Shown piece after piece: positions 48,678 to 57,541 of a stretch of DNA of 64,000 nt. The stretch lies in contig JBEKKS010000001.1 in NCBI GenBank assembly GCA_050010595.1, forward strand, positions 124,001 through 188,000, written 5' to 3'. Made by a program: the position numbers and the translations under genes. Source of the DNA: Palsa-513 sp050010595. Its GTDB lineage: Bacteria > Actinomycetota > Thermoleophilia > Solirubrobacterales > Solirubrobacteraceae. The number at the start of each line of letters is the position of its first letter. Position 1 is the stretch's first letter. Below the pieces are notes generated by a model that was not told where the DNA came from, did no database searches, and saw only the letters and a list, made by a program, of their open reading frames with translations.

Positions 48678-50096
48678 TCAGCAAGTCTGGTAGTCGGGGC
48701 TCGCGACGACGAGCGCGCGGAGCGCGTTCTCTGCGAGCGCGGGGTACTGATCGCGCTCCCAGCTCTCGGTCGCTGCGTCGATTGCGGCCGCCTGCGCGTA
48801 GGCGCGCAGTGCACGTTTGGTCGGCGGGCTGATCGTCGGCGTGCCCCAGAAGTCGATTGCCGCGCTAGTCAGGGCCTTGGCGTCGGCCGCCACCTTGTCT
48901 TTGGCGGGATCGAGCGCCCGTTGCTGGGGGATCATCTCCGCCGTCAGGTTGAAGCGGGCGAGCCAGGTTCCAGTGTTGAGCCAGCGCGTCGCGTCCCAAC
49001 CGGACACGTTCGGCGGGTAGAACGGCGTCTGGCCGAGCTCGCTCGACTCCCAGACCCAGGCGTCCGTGTCGATATAGCGGCCGATCCCCCGCAGCATCCC
49101 GACGAGCTGGACGATCGGCGGCTTCACCATCCGCGGACCGACCTGGAAGGTGGGGTGCATCAGCATCGCCTCGACAAGCGGGCGGATCTGCTTGCCGGAG
49201 GACACGTAGAGGTGCTCCGCAGCGAGCGTGTCGCGGGCTGAGAGCGGCTCCGCGGAGAAGTAGGACCACAGCTTCGTCACGAAGAAGCGCGGGTGCGACG
49301 GATGATGTGCAACCAGCTGCAGGCTGTCGCGCCAGTCGAAGCGGCCGCTGCGTCCGTAGATGACCTTGATCCCGTCGTCCCACAGTTGGCGGTCGAAGTG
49401 GAAGTCGACCGGCTGACCGGTCGCCTGGTCCCAGTTGTTCGTCCAGCCGGTCAAAGCGCGCGCCTGCTCGCGCACGTCCGTCTCGGTGTAGCCGTCGTCC
49501 ACACCGAGCGTGAAGAGCTCCTGTAGCTCACGCGCATAGTTCTCGTTCGGGTCCTGCTTGGTCGAGCCGGACAGGGAGAGGTAGATCTGCATTGCCGGGT
49601 CGGAGGTGATCGCCGTGAGCAGCGCGGGGAAGCTCGAAAGGCAGAGCCGGCGGATCGTCCAGTTCTGATCGATCATCAGACGCTGCGAGTCGACCATCTC
49701 GTTGCTTGTGGCGAACCAGTCATGCCAGCTGAGCGTCATCCGCTCGACCAGCTGCGCCTGCGAGCGCACCATCCGGTCCAGCCACCAGAGCACGTCGTTG
49801 CCCCAGACGTCGTAGGGCTGTAGCGGCGCACCGTTCTCGAGGTGCGGCAGCGGTCCGACGAGGCGCATGTCCTTCGGCCGTGTGAGCGAGTAGACGGCCT
49901 CGCGCATGCCTCGCTTGGCGAGCGCCCGTGCCTCACCTGGCCGCGGACCGAAGCCGGCACGCCAGAGCAGACGCTCCGCCTGCTCGACCCGAAAAGGGCC
50001 GCTGTAGACCGGCAACGGGCCAGGGTCGGCCACCACCTGGCGTCCCCACCGGCTGCTGCGCTTCGCGCTGCGAGGCATCGTCGGTCTCTTCGGCAC
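48678..50096 (-). CDS. DUF1800 protein
   Basis: 472 residues from GTG 50096, with AGGGG upstream; ATG 50078 is an alternative. DUF1800 motifs: AERLLWRAGFGPRPGEARAL, MTLSWHDWFATSN, DPNENYARELQELFTLGVDDGYTE, FFVTKLWSYFSAEP and WDATRWLNTGTWLARFN. Mostly helical; no signal peptide is obvious. Operon partner of the DUF1501 gene. Role unknown. Confidence 0.88.
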   Translation of the reverse strand: MPKRPTMPRSAKRSSRWGRQVVADPGPLPVYSGPFRVEQAERLLWRAGFGPRPGEARALAKRGMREAVYSLTRPKDMRLVGPLPHLENGAPLQPYDVWGNDVLWWLDRMVRSQAQLVERMTLSWHDWFATSNEMVDSQRLMIDQNWTIRRLCLSSFPALLTAITSDPAMQIYLSLSGSTKQDPNENYARELQELFTLGVDDGYTETDVREQARALTGWTNNWDQATGQPVDFHFDRQLWDDGIKVIYGRSGRFDWRDSLQLVAHHPSHPRFFVTKLWSYFSAEPLSARDTLAAEHLYVSSGKQIRPLVEAMLMHPTFQVGPRMVKPPIVQLVGMLRGIGRYIDTDAWVWESSELGQTPFYPPNVSGWDATRWLNTGTWLARFNLTAEMIPQQRALDPAKDKVAADAKALTSAAIDFWGTPTISPPTKRALRAYAQAAAIDAATESWERDQYPALAENALRALVVASPDYQTC

Positions 50097-50234
50097 CGTC
50101 CACCCCTGCCTGTAGGTGACTACGACATCGGTCCGATGGTAGGTAACCCCGCCGACGTCAAGTCGATGCGCTGGGCCGGCGGCGCTGCGCGCAAACTGCG
50201 CGTTTTGAGCGTCGCATCGTCCACGCGCGCGGCG

Positions 50235-52133
50235 CTAGGCGAAGCTGAACGCGCCGACCAGCACTTCAAGCTCGTGGGCGGTTCCGGCCAGGGCCTGCGC
50301 CGACGCCGCGATCTCTTGCGTCGATGTGCTCGTGCTCTCCGCGGTCGCCGAGACCTGCTGCGCCGAGGCCGAGGACTGCTCGGCGACCGCGAGCACTTCG
50401 TCGACGCTCGTCTGCATCCGCGAGCCTGAGGTGGCGATCTGCTCTACCGAGGTCGCGATGTGCGCGACCAGCTCGGTCATGTGCTCGACGCTCGAGTCGA
50501 TCCGCAGGAACGCCTCGCGCGCCTGCTCGACGGTGCTGACGCCGTCCTCGGTCTGACGCGCTCCCTCTTTCACGATCTCGACGGCGCTCGCCGTCGCCTG
50601 CTGCATTTGCGTGATCAGGTTGGCGATCGTGCCGGCCGCGCGCTGTGACTGCTCGGCTAGCTCGCGCACCTGCTCGGCGACGACTGCGAAGCCGCGGCCC
50701 TGCTCGCCCGCGCGCGCGGCTTCGATCGCTGCGTTCAACGCAAGCAGGTTCGTCTGCTTGGTGACGGCTGTGATCGTGTCCAGGATGCCACCGATCTGCT
50801 GACTGGTCTCGTTCAACTGGCCCATCGTCCGGGTGATCTCGGTGCTGGTCTGGGCAACGCCGCGCATGACGTCACTGGCGCGCGTCACCGCGGCCGCACC
50901 TTCGGCAGCGACTGCGCGAGCTTCGCGGGCGGCGTGCGCGGTCTCCTTCGCCTCGATCGCCGAGCTGCGCGAGGCGGTCGCCACCTCGTCGGTCACCTCG
51001 CGCGCCGCGGCAAGCGAGCGCAGCTGGACGTCCGCACCCTGGGCGACAGCGCCAAGCGCGTGGGCGATCTCGCCGACGGCGAGGCCTGTCTGTTGGCCGC
51101 TCAAGGCGATCTGCTCGGAGGCGCTGCCAACCGTGCGTGAGCTATCTGAGATCTGCTGCAAAAGATCTGCGACGCGCGCGCGCATATCGGTGAACGCAGC
51201 GCCGAGCACGTCATTGTTGGACTTCGGCACGATCACGACACTGAGGTTTCCACCCGCGATCTCGCGTGCCGCAGCTGCCATCTCCTGAAGGTAGGCGACC
51301 GAGGCACCGAACGCGCTCGCCATCTGTCCAATCTCGCCCCCTCCGTGGACGTCGAGCGCCACCTCGACATTGCCCTCCGCCAGTTGCTGCGCAGCTGCTG
51401 TGACGTGCGCCAAGGGGCGCGTGATCGAGCGGATTACGGCGGCGGTGATCGCCACGGCCACGGCGAGCAAGACAACGGCGATCAGCGCGACGAGTAGCAG
51501 CGCGCTGCTGACGCCGCTTCCCAGGGCGCTATCTGCCCGCGCAGCGCTGCGCGTCAGCGCGTCACTCATTCCACGAAAGTCGCCGCGCACGACGCTCGAG
51601 ATCGCGGCGTCGCTGTCGGTGACCGCGTAGACGGCGCTGCGAATATCTCCCGCCAGCGCACGGCCGTGGAAGTAGAGCGTCCAGAACGTGTACCCGCTGA
51701 GCGCCGACTCGGTTTGTAGCGCGGCGCGGCGGACCGAAGCCTCGGGCGCGCGCCTCGCGAGCCAGGCCAGCGCCGCAGCTGCCTGCTCATGACCCTGCTC
51801 GGCCTGGCGCCAAAGGCTTGCGAGTAACTGCTTCTTCGTGGTCGGGGGCGTCACACCGGGCATCACGCCGCCGGGTGCATGAAGCGACGCTACCGCGACG
51901 AGCGCCAGCGAACGGTCATCGGTCAGCAGCCATCCCTCATAGCCGGCGCGGACCTCCTGGGCTGCCTTGGACGCTGCACTCGACTCGTGGGCCTTCGTAC
52001 GCGTCGAGAGCATGCCGGCGACGGCGACCCCCACGCAAACGACCGCAACCACGACCAGCGAGGCGGCGAGCGCCACCAGCCGACCACGGATGCCGAGCCC
52101 AGTCGCTGCATGCCGCGTCGACGGACGGTCCAT
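50235..52133 (-). CDS. Methyl-accepting chemotaxis protein with HAMP domain
   Basis: 632 residues from ATG 52133. First helix (about 17-42), helical sensor of about 150 residues, second helix (about 213-238) and HAMP with RSITRPLAHVTAAAQQLAEG. A second HAMP-like segment (REIAGGNLSVVI) precedes the signalling coiled coil, which has the tip KQTNLLALNAAIEAARAGEQGRGFAVVAEQVRELAEQS. No tether pentapeptide. Shares its architecture and promoter type with the chemoreceptor at 44.8-46.7 kb, but the sensor differs. The sigma-28-type -10 box ends seven bases before the ATG. Confidence 0.94.
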   Translation of the reverse strand: MDRPSTRHAATGLGIRGRLVALAASLVVVAVVCVGVAVAGMLSTRTKAHESSAASKAAQEVRAGYEGWLLTDDRSLALVAVASLHAPGGVMPGVTPPTTKKQLLASLWRQAEQGHEQAAAALAWLARRAPEASVRRAALQTESALSGYTFWTLYFHGRALAGDIRSAVYAVTDSDAAISSVVRGDFRGMSDALTRSAARADSALGSGVSSALLLVALIAVVLLAVAVAITAAVIRSITRPLAHVTAAAQQLAEGNVEVALDVHGGGEIGQMASAFGASVAYLQEMAAAAREIAGGNLSVVIVPKSNNDVLGAAFTDMRARVADLLQQISDSSRTVGSASEQIALSGQQTGLAVGEIAHALGAVAQGADVQLRSLAAAREVTDEVATASRSSAIEAKETAHAAREARAVAAEGAAAVTRASDVMRGVAQTSTEITRTMGQLNETSQQIGGILDTITAVTKQTNLLALNAAIEAARAGEQGRGFAVVAEQVRELAEQSQRAAGTIANLITQMQQATASAVEIVKEGARQTEDGVSTVEQAREAFLRIDSSVEHMTELVAHIATSVEQIATSGSRMQTSVDEVLAVAEQSSASAQQVSATAESTSTSTQEIAASAQALAGTAHELEVLVGAFSFA

Positions 52134-52140
52134 GGGCGGT

Positions 52141-52167
52141 TACTCGACTGCCCCACCCGAAGCTTGA
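52141..52167 (-). promoter_or_regulatory. Sigma-28 (FliA) type promoter of the HAMP chemoreceptor gene
   Basis: Minus strand TCAAGCTT (52167-52160), 11 bases, GTCGAGTA (52148-52141). -35 matches 6/8 and -10 matches 5/8 of the FliA consensus with exact spacing. The start codon is seven bases downstream, implying a leaderless mRNA. Confidence 0.6.
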
Positions 52168-52204
52168 GGAGCGCGGCGGCGGTTTCAGGGCCCGCAAAGA
52201 GCCT

Positions 52205-52630
52205 CTACGGCTCTTGAAAGCGCGCGACGCTGAAGCCAAGCAACATCGGGATGTTGCACGCGAATACGACGAGCATCAGTGTCAGGATCACGAGCTGGGT
52301 CCCGCTCGTGTGGTCGTAGACGAACACGTACTCGAGCATGCCGGCGACCACCACATAGGCGAGCGCGACCCATCCCGCCACCTGGCGGAAGATGCGCCAG
52401 TTGAACGGCTTGATCCGCGAGAGCAACACGGCGTTAGCCACTACAAGCGCGGCGGCAAGGGACAGTAGGACGATCGTCGGTCCCTGCGGCACATGCCGTG
52501 GCAGGTGCGCCGCGGTGTAGATGCCCCCCGCGATGATCAGGACGAGGCTCGCGACCGCGATCTGCTGAATCGGCGGCAGCGGCCCGTCACCGGGGACCGC
52601 GCTCGGAGTAGGTGCCGTCTCGGAAGCCAT
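52205..52630 (-). CDS. Four-helix membrane protein, unknown function
   Basis: 141 residues from ATG 52630. Four hydrophobic helices: AVASLVLIIAGGIYTAAHL, IVLLSLAAALVVANAVLL, VALAYVVVAGMLEYVFVY and ILTLMLVVFACNIPMLL. Short cytoplasmic tails. Overlaps the upstream membrane protein gene by one base (TGATG). Helices 3-4 with Glu/Tyr and the HTSGT loop suggest a small channel- or subunit-like protein, but no family is recognised. Confidence 0.75.
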   Translation of the reverse strand: MASETAPTPSAVPGDGPLPPIQQIAVASLVLIIAGGIYTAAHLPRHVPQGPTIVLLSLAAALVVANAVLLSRIKPFNWRIFRQVAGWVALAYVVVAGMLEYVFVYDHTSGTQLVILTLMLVVFACNIPMLLGFSVARFQEP

Positions 52631-53256
52631 CAGCCGATCGAAGCGACCTTGGTCATGATCACGAGCGTCGCTACCTGCATCAGGCCGGTGATCCCCGCGG
52701 TGTAGATGAAGACCTTCATCAGCCGCTGGATCCGGGCTGGATTGGGGCGCGGCTTGCGCAGCTCGAAGAGGACGGCGATGTTCGCCGGTTCGAGCAGACC
52801 GAGCGCGATCGTCGCGATCACGCCGACGACGATGTAGGACGCCACGAGCCAGTCGTGCGCCGGCGCGCCGGCGCTGAGGTTGCCGAGGTGACGCGCGAGC
52901 TGAAAGCCTGCGCCGAGCGTCATCGTCACGAGGGTCGGCATGAGCAGCACCATTTTTGGCATCAGGCGCGTCGTCAGCTCGACGCGCGCCGCAACCGGCA
53001 TCGAGCCCATGATCGGGCCGAGCACGAGACCCAGGAACAGGTCGACCGCCGTCCACAGGGCGCCGCCGGCCACGTGGTAGAAGTCGAGCGCCCAGAGGCT
53101 GTTGGTCGCGATCGCAACGATCATTCCGACGATCACGACGGCGACGATCGGGATCCCGGCGCGCGGGACGATCTGAAAATCGCGGGGACCAGCGGTGGCG
53201 CCTGCGCGCGGCGCCGCCGAAGGTGGCGCCTCTAGAGGCTCAGCAACGGTGGCCAT
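52630..53256 (-). CDS. Four- or five-helix membrane protein, unknown function
   Basis: 208 residues. Polar, Ala/Pro-rich N-terminus then hydrophobic helices: IPIVAVVIVGMIVAIATN, VDLFLGLVLGPIMGSM, PKMVLLMPTLVTMTLGAG, WLVASYIVVGVIATIALGLL and FIYTAGITGLMQVATLVI. A GGAGAGC precedes the ATG. Not recognised. Translationally coupled to the 141-residue membrane protein, suggesting a two-subunit complex. Confidence 0.75.
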   Translation of the reverse strand: MATVAEPLEAPPSAAPRAGATAGPRDFQIVPRAGIPIVAVVIVGMIVAIATNSLWALDFYHVAGGALWTAVDLFLGLVLGPIMGSMPVAARVELTTRLMPKMVLLMPTLVTMTLGAGFQLARHLGNLSAGAPAHDWLVASYIVVGVIATIALGLLEPANIAVLFELRKPRPNPARIQRLMKVFIYTAGITGLMQVATLVIMTKVASIG

Positions 53257-53344
53257 GCATGCTCTCCCGGTCGGTCAGACGACGTGACACCCTCGCGCAA
53301 ACGTCCAGAGCATAGCCTCAGCACAGGCGGATCGCCAGGGGCGC

Positions 53345-53698
53345 CTAGAAGGCTTGCGTGGTCGGGCGCACGAGCATCCGCCGCCATTCCTCGACCGGCG
53401 CGTCCTCGATTGGTCCGAGCAGCATCATCCCGGCGTTGTTGACGACGATGTCAAGGCGCCCAAGCTCGGTGACGGTCCGCTCGACCGCCGCGGCGGCCTG
53501 ACCATCGGCCCCGATGTCAGCCTCGATCGCAAAACCCTCGCCGGCGAGCTCGCTGACGAGCACGTCTAGGCGGTCCTTGCGGCGCGCCACGGCAGCGATC
53601 CTCGCGCCCGCAGCGGCGAGCACGCGCGCGGTCGCCTCACCGATGCCGCTGCTCGCTCCGGTGACGAGGGCGACGGTGCCGTCAAGCGTTCCGGTCAT
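53345..53698 (-). pseudogene. Truncated short-chain dehydrogenase/reductase
   Basis: 117 residues from ATG 53698. The N-terminal SDR half is normal: VALVTGASSGIGEATARVLA (NAD(P) site), ARRKDRLDVL, EADIGADG and IVVNNAGMMLLGPIEDAP. It then ends at EEWRRMLVRPTTQAF and a stop, before the catalytic Ser and YxxxK. No SDR sequence follows in any frame in the 88 bases before the next gene. Either a deletion remnant or a cofactor-binding fragment; the former is more likely. Confidence 0.8.
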
Positions 53699-53735
53699 CT
53701 GAATCGAGGATAGCCCTCGCGGCCGGGCGGCCCGC

Positions 53736-56564
53736 TCAGGCGACCGCGCTGAGCGCCGACTCGAGCAGCCTTGCGAGCTGCCCGTCACCGGGCTCGAGCA
53801 GCACGTTGCCGTGTTCGCGCGCGAGCCGTACGTGACCGGGACTGCCGTCGTGCAGCACGACGTAGGCATCGATCGCGCAGTGCAGCCGCGTATCGCGCTC
53901 GGCGCCGATCGGCTCCATCACGACGTTGATGTCGCCCGCCTGCTCGAGGTCGGCACCGGCCGCCGCAGCGGCCGCCAGCACATGCGCTTCGAGCTCCTGC
54001 GGCGTGCCGTCGACGTGCGGATCGGCGAGCAGCACGAGCGTCGCACCGCTCGCGCGCGCCGCCGGCGAGCACCATTCGCGCAGCAGCTCGCCCAAGCGGT
54101 CCTGGCCCCGCCATGCGGGCGTCGCAAGGAACTGCATGCCATCGCCGCTGAGCGGGTACGGCTCGGCGTCGACTCCGGCACCGGCAAGGCGCGGCGGCAT
54201 CTGCGCCAGGGCGGCGATCCTTTCGCGATAGCGCTCTGCGACGGCGTTCCAGCTGAGTCCGTTCGCCGCGGCAACTGCGGCGGCGGCGCGCTGTTCCCGC
54301 TCGCCACGGTCGGCGGCGGCGGCGCGCAGCAGCTCGACGAGGTGCCCATGGTCCGGCTCGAGCACCCACGGTCGTCCCACCGTCTCCAGCGAGTCGACGC
54401 GATCGCTCGGGAACTCCGTACGCCGCGAGTTGATCCGCCAGCCCGCATCGGATGGGCAGAACTCGTCGGTTGGACCGCCGGCGGTGACGATGACCGGCAG
54501 GCCGCACGCCATCGCCTCGAGGACGCCCATCGCGAAGCCTTCGCCGCGGTAGGGGTGAACGAATACGTCGCACGCGCGATAGAGCCCCGCGAGCTGCTCG
54601 TCGCTCAGCTCTTCTTCGACCATCACAATCCGGGGCAGCGCTCCGGAGGCGGCGTGCTCGCGGATCGCTGCGCCCTCCCCGGTGCGGTAGACGCTGGCAG
54701 CGCCCACGCACTTCACGACGAGAGCGACATCTTCGCGGCCGGCGAACGCCTCCCGCCAAGCCGCCAGCAGAAGATCGTGGCCCTTGCGCCAGATCAAACC
54801 GCTGTGGAAGAGAAAGCGCACGCTGACCGCGGGCAGCTCGAGCGGGTAGCGCCCACCGTCGGGGCGGAACACTTCCGGGTCGTGACCGTTGGGGATCGTG
54901 AAGACGCGCTCAGGCGCGATGCCGCCGGCGATGTACATGGCGCGTACGAACTCGCTCGGCACCCACAGCTCGTCGACGTTGCGCTGTAGTGGCTCGACCC
55001 ATTGGCGGGGGATCGCGCCGAACTCCCACGGCTGGATCACCGCGAGGCGGCCTGCCCGGGCGGGGCGGAGGTCTGGCGGCCACTGGTGGCGGATCTCGAC
55101 GTCGGCGACATGCGGCAGCGGCGTCTCCCCCAAGAGCGTCTCCCCGTTGCGCGCGACGCGCTCGACGGGCCCGTCGAGGCGCCCCGAGATCTGGCGGTTG
55201 ATGATCGAGAGGCTGAGCGCGAGATTGTGGTCGCCCTGCCAGCGTACGGCCGCCGGCGTGGTCTGCCCGTGCCCCGCACCGGGACGCTCGCCCCGGTAAT
55301 AGGCCTCGAGCGTGTCGATGTATTGGCCGAACTCGCGCGGCGGCGCGATGTTCCGCTGTAGCGCCTCGAGCAGGCCCGGCTCGCTCGCCACGCGCTCGAT
55401 CTTGCGCGCGAGGTCACTTGCATCAAGCCCGTCGAAGTGCAGCCCGTCGAACCCGTCCTCGATTACCTCCGCAAGCCCGCCGAGCCGCGGCACGAGCAGC
55501 GGCAGCCCCGCGGCACGGCACTCGGTTGCGGCTAGCGGCGCGCAGTCCCACCACAGCGATGGGAGCACCGCCACGTCAATGCCCGCAAGCCGCTCCGGCA
55601 GCTCGCTCGGCGTGAACGTGCCCCGCAGCTCGCACACGCCGCGCTGGTCAAGCGCAGTCAGGCGTTCGGCGTAGCTGGGCACCACTTCGCCGTGAATCTG
55701 CACGCGCACCGATGCTTTGACGCGCTGCGCCGCCTCAACCAGCAGCCCCGGCCCCTTGTGTGGGTAGACCGAGCCGAGAAAGCCGATCGTCAGCTCCTCC
55801 GCGACGCGGCCCGGGGCCCGCTGCGCGCCCACTCGATCCCAGACCGCCTGGTCGTTGGGCATTGCTTGGTGGACGACGTCGACGAGATCCGCCGGGTATC
55901 CCTCGGCCAGCAGCGTGCGGCGAACCGCATGCGACGGCGCCAGCACCGCGCTCAGTCCCCGTCCAGCCCGCGCTCGGATCTCCCCCAGCCGCCGCTCGTG
56001 GCCGGCGATGTCGGGGCTGGCGACACAGCTTGCGCAGTCGCCGCCATGCTCGCCTGGTCCAGCGCAGAGCGACCCCTGGCCGGTCATCAGATAGACGCGC
56101 GGGCAGACCAGCCAGTAGTTGTGAACCGAGAAGATCGAGCGAATTCCCCGTGCGGCGCACTGCTCGATCAGCGACGCACCGAGGTTGTGCAGGTTGTGGA
56201 AATGCACTGCGTCTGGCCTGACGCGATCGAGAAGCGCCGCGAATGCGAGCGCGATCTGTGGCTCGTCGATGTCGCGTGCCGGATCGCCGATGTTGAACAG
56301 CGTGTTCGGGCGGTTGTGCACCCCGACGAGCTTCACACCGTCCTCCGCCCACTCGCGGACCACGAACGTGGCTGCGCCCGCGACCCGCGGCACCGCTGCG
56401 TGGAAGACCGTGACGTCCCAGCCACGCCTTGCCAGCTCCTTCGCTGCGATCCGCGGTACCGCTGTACCCCCGCCACTGTCGTTCCAGCCGAACGCGGTGA
56501 TGACGAGTCGGCCTTTCGGCGTGTCGCCAACTGACGGGCCTTGCAGCTGCTGTTCGTCAACCAT
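53736..56564 (-). CDS. Tandem GT4-type glycosyltransferase
   Basis: 942 residues with two GT-B glycosyltransferase units. The first (about 18-410) has FGWNDSGGGTAVPRIAAKEL, VHFHNLHNLG, a Cys-rich segment (CPRVYLMTGQGSLCAGPGEH and DCASC), GFLGSVYPHKGPGLLVEA and an RAAGLPLLVPRLGGLAEV C-end. The second (about 470-790) has AVIQPWEFGAIPRQW, IPNGHDPEVF and YRGEGFAMGVLEAMACGLPVIVT, with donor-binding Glu. A 150-residue C-terminal extension follows. It lies five bases after the CHAP gene, whose promoter is of the flagellar type, so flagellin glycosylation is the favoured role; cell-surface polysaccharide is the alternative. Confidence 0.85.
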   Translation of the reverse strand: MVDEQQLQGPSVGDTPKGRLVITAFGWNDSGGGTAVPRIAAKELARRGWDVTVFHAAVPRVAGAATFVVREWAEDGVKLVGVHNRPNTLFNIGDPARDIDEPQIALAFAALLDRVRPDAVHFHNLHNLGASLIEQCAARGIRSIFSVHNYWLVCPRVYLMTGQGSLCAGPGEHGGDCASCVASPDIAGHERRLGEIRARAGRGLSAVLAPSHAVRRTLLAEGYPADLVDVVHQAMPNDQAVWDRVGAQRAPGRVAEELTIGFLGSVYPHKGPGLLVEAAQRVKASVRVQIHGEVVPSYAERLTALDQRGVCELRGTFTPSELPERLAGIDVAVLPSLWWDCAPLAATECRAAGLPLLVPRLGGLAEVIEDGFDGLHFDGLDASDLARKIERVASEPGLLEALQRNIAPPREFGQYIDTLEAYYRGERPGAGHGQTTPAAVRWQGDHNLALSLSIINRQISGRLDGPVERVARNGETLLGETPLPHVADVEIRHQWPPDLRPARAGRLAVIQPWEFGAIPRQWVEPLQRNVDELWVPSEFVRAMYIAGGIAPERVFTIPNGHDPEVFRPDGGRYPLELPAVSVRFLFHSGLIWRKGHDLLLAAWREAFAGREDVALVVKCVGAASVYRTGEGAAIREHAASGALPRIVMVEEELSDEQLAGLYRACDVFVHPYRGEGFAMGVLEAMACGLPVIVTAGGPTDEFCPSDAGWRINSRRTEFPSDRVDSLETVGRPWVLEPDHGHLVELLRAAAADRGEREQRAAAAVAAANGLSWNAVAERYRERIAALAQMPPRLAGAGVDAEPYPLSGDGMQFLATPAWRGQDRLGELLREWCSPAARASGATLVLLADPHVDGTPQELEAHVLAAAAAAGADLEQAGDINVVMEPIGAERDTRLHCAIDAYVVLHDGSPGHVRLAREHGNVLLEPGDGQLARLLESALSAVA

Positions 56565-56569
56565 CAGGC

Positions 56570-57397
56570 CTACTCGCTCATGTTCACGTAGCCGGTTGCC
56601 TCGTCGGGGCTGCGGACGTTGCGCATCACTTGGTTGTCGTAGTTGCCCTCCACGGTGTCGATGTCGCCGTTCGACTGCACGCCGACAACGATTCCGACAT
56701 GCTGATCACCAAAGACGATCAGGTCGCCGGGTTGGGGGACGACCCCGGGTCCGTTGGTTATCGCGCGGCCGGTCTGCTGCGCCCAGGACCAGATTCCGGA
56801 GACGGAGCTAGACCCCTGCCCCTGGTCGCCGATCGGCGTCCCCGCCTGCTTGGCGACCCACGACGCGAACTGGGCGCACCACGGCTCGCCCGACTCGGCC
56901 CCCGCAACGGCGGTGCGGTACATCGTGATCGCGGGCCCGTTGTTGGAGCCCGGCGGCTGCTCGGTTTGTCCGACCTGGCTCTCGGCGGCCTGCACGATTG
57001 CCTGATTGCCGCCTGCCGTCACTCCGGGGTAGTCGCTTGCCGCCTGAACGCTGCTGCTCGTGGTCGATCCGCTCGAGCCAAGCGCTCCGGTGCCGACGAG
57101 CGAGAGCAGGCCGGATGCCGGGTCAAGCGCCTGGGAGCTCGTCGTGTCATCGCCATTGCCGGCGAGCACGTTGAGAGCCTCCGTCACATAGGTCGAGTCC
57201 AGCTCCTCGGCCTCGGCGACCGTTGAGCCGTTTCCCTCGCTGGCTGTTCCGAGCAGATTCGCGAACGAGCCCGAGGCGCTGGCGGTACTCGCGACGGGAT
57301 CATTGGTCGCGGTCGCGGTCGCGGTCGCGAGCGTCGTCGGGTCAGCGACCGCCGACTCGATCTGCGCGATTCGCGCGACTACCGGCTCCAGCGACAT
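56570..57397 (-). CDS. CHAP-domain hydrolase with flagellar-type N-terminus
   Basis: 275 residues. The N-terminus (LEPVVARIAQIESAVADP) resembles those of hydrolases encoded in actinobacterial flagellar clusters. A 100-residue Ser/Thr/Ala-rich linker leads to a CHAP domain (about 130-275). Its catalytic Cys is in GEPWCAQFASWVAKQAG, the His in FGDQHVGIVVGV and a Glu/Asn in VEGNYDNQV. CHAP enzymes cleave peptidoglycan peptide bonds. No ordinary signal peptide, so export through the flagellar apparatus is plausible. A sigma-28-type promoter ends nine bases before the ATG. Confidence 0.85.
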   Translation of the reverse strand: MSLEPVVARIAQIESAVADPTTLATATATATNDPVASTASASGSFANLLGTASEGNGSTVAEAEELDSTYVTEALNVLAGNGDDTTSSQALDPASGLLSLVGTGALGSSGSTTSSSVQAASDYPGVTAGGNQAIVQAAESQVGQTEQPPGSNNGPAITMYRTAVAGAESGEPWCAQFASWVAKQAGTPIGDQGQGSSSVSGIWSWAQQTGRAITNGPGVVPQPGDLIVFGDQHVGIVVGVQSNGDIDTVEGNYDNQVMRNVRSPDEATGYVNMSE

Positions 57398-57406
57398 TCC
57401 TCGGGT

Positions 57407-57433
57407 TGATCGGCTGGCCGGTCCCGAAATTGA
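57407..57433 (-). promoter_or_regulatory. Sigma-28 (FliA) type promoter of the CHAP-glycosyltransferase operon
   Basis: Minus strand TCAATTTC (57433-57426), 11 bases, GCCGATCA (57414-57407). -10 matches 7/8, -35 5/8, exact spacing. ATG 57397 lies nine bases downstream, giving a nearly leaderless mRNA. Confidence 0.72.
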
Positions 57434-57541
57434 GGCGCCGGCAAGTGCCGTCGCGGGCTTGTTATCGCGGTGCCGGCGGGCGATCAGCTCGAAGCTGCGA
57501 CGCGGGCACCCGGCAGCGGTCGTGCGCCGCCCGTCGGTGCC

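Noticed and set aside
57414..57480. CGCGATAA upstream of the CHAP gene as sigma-28 -10
   Set aside because: No TCAA or TAAA box 11 bases before it; the GCCGATCA site nearer the gene has both boxes.
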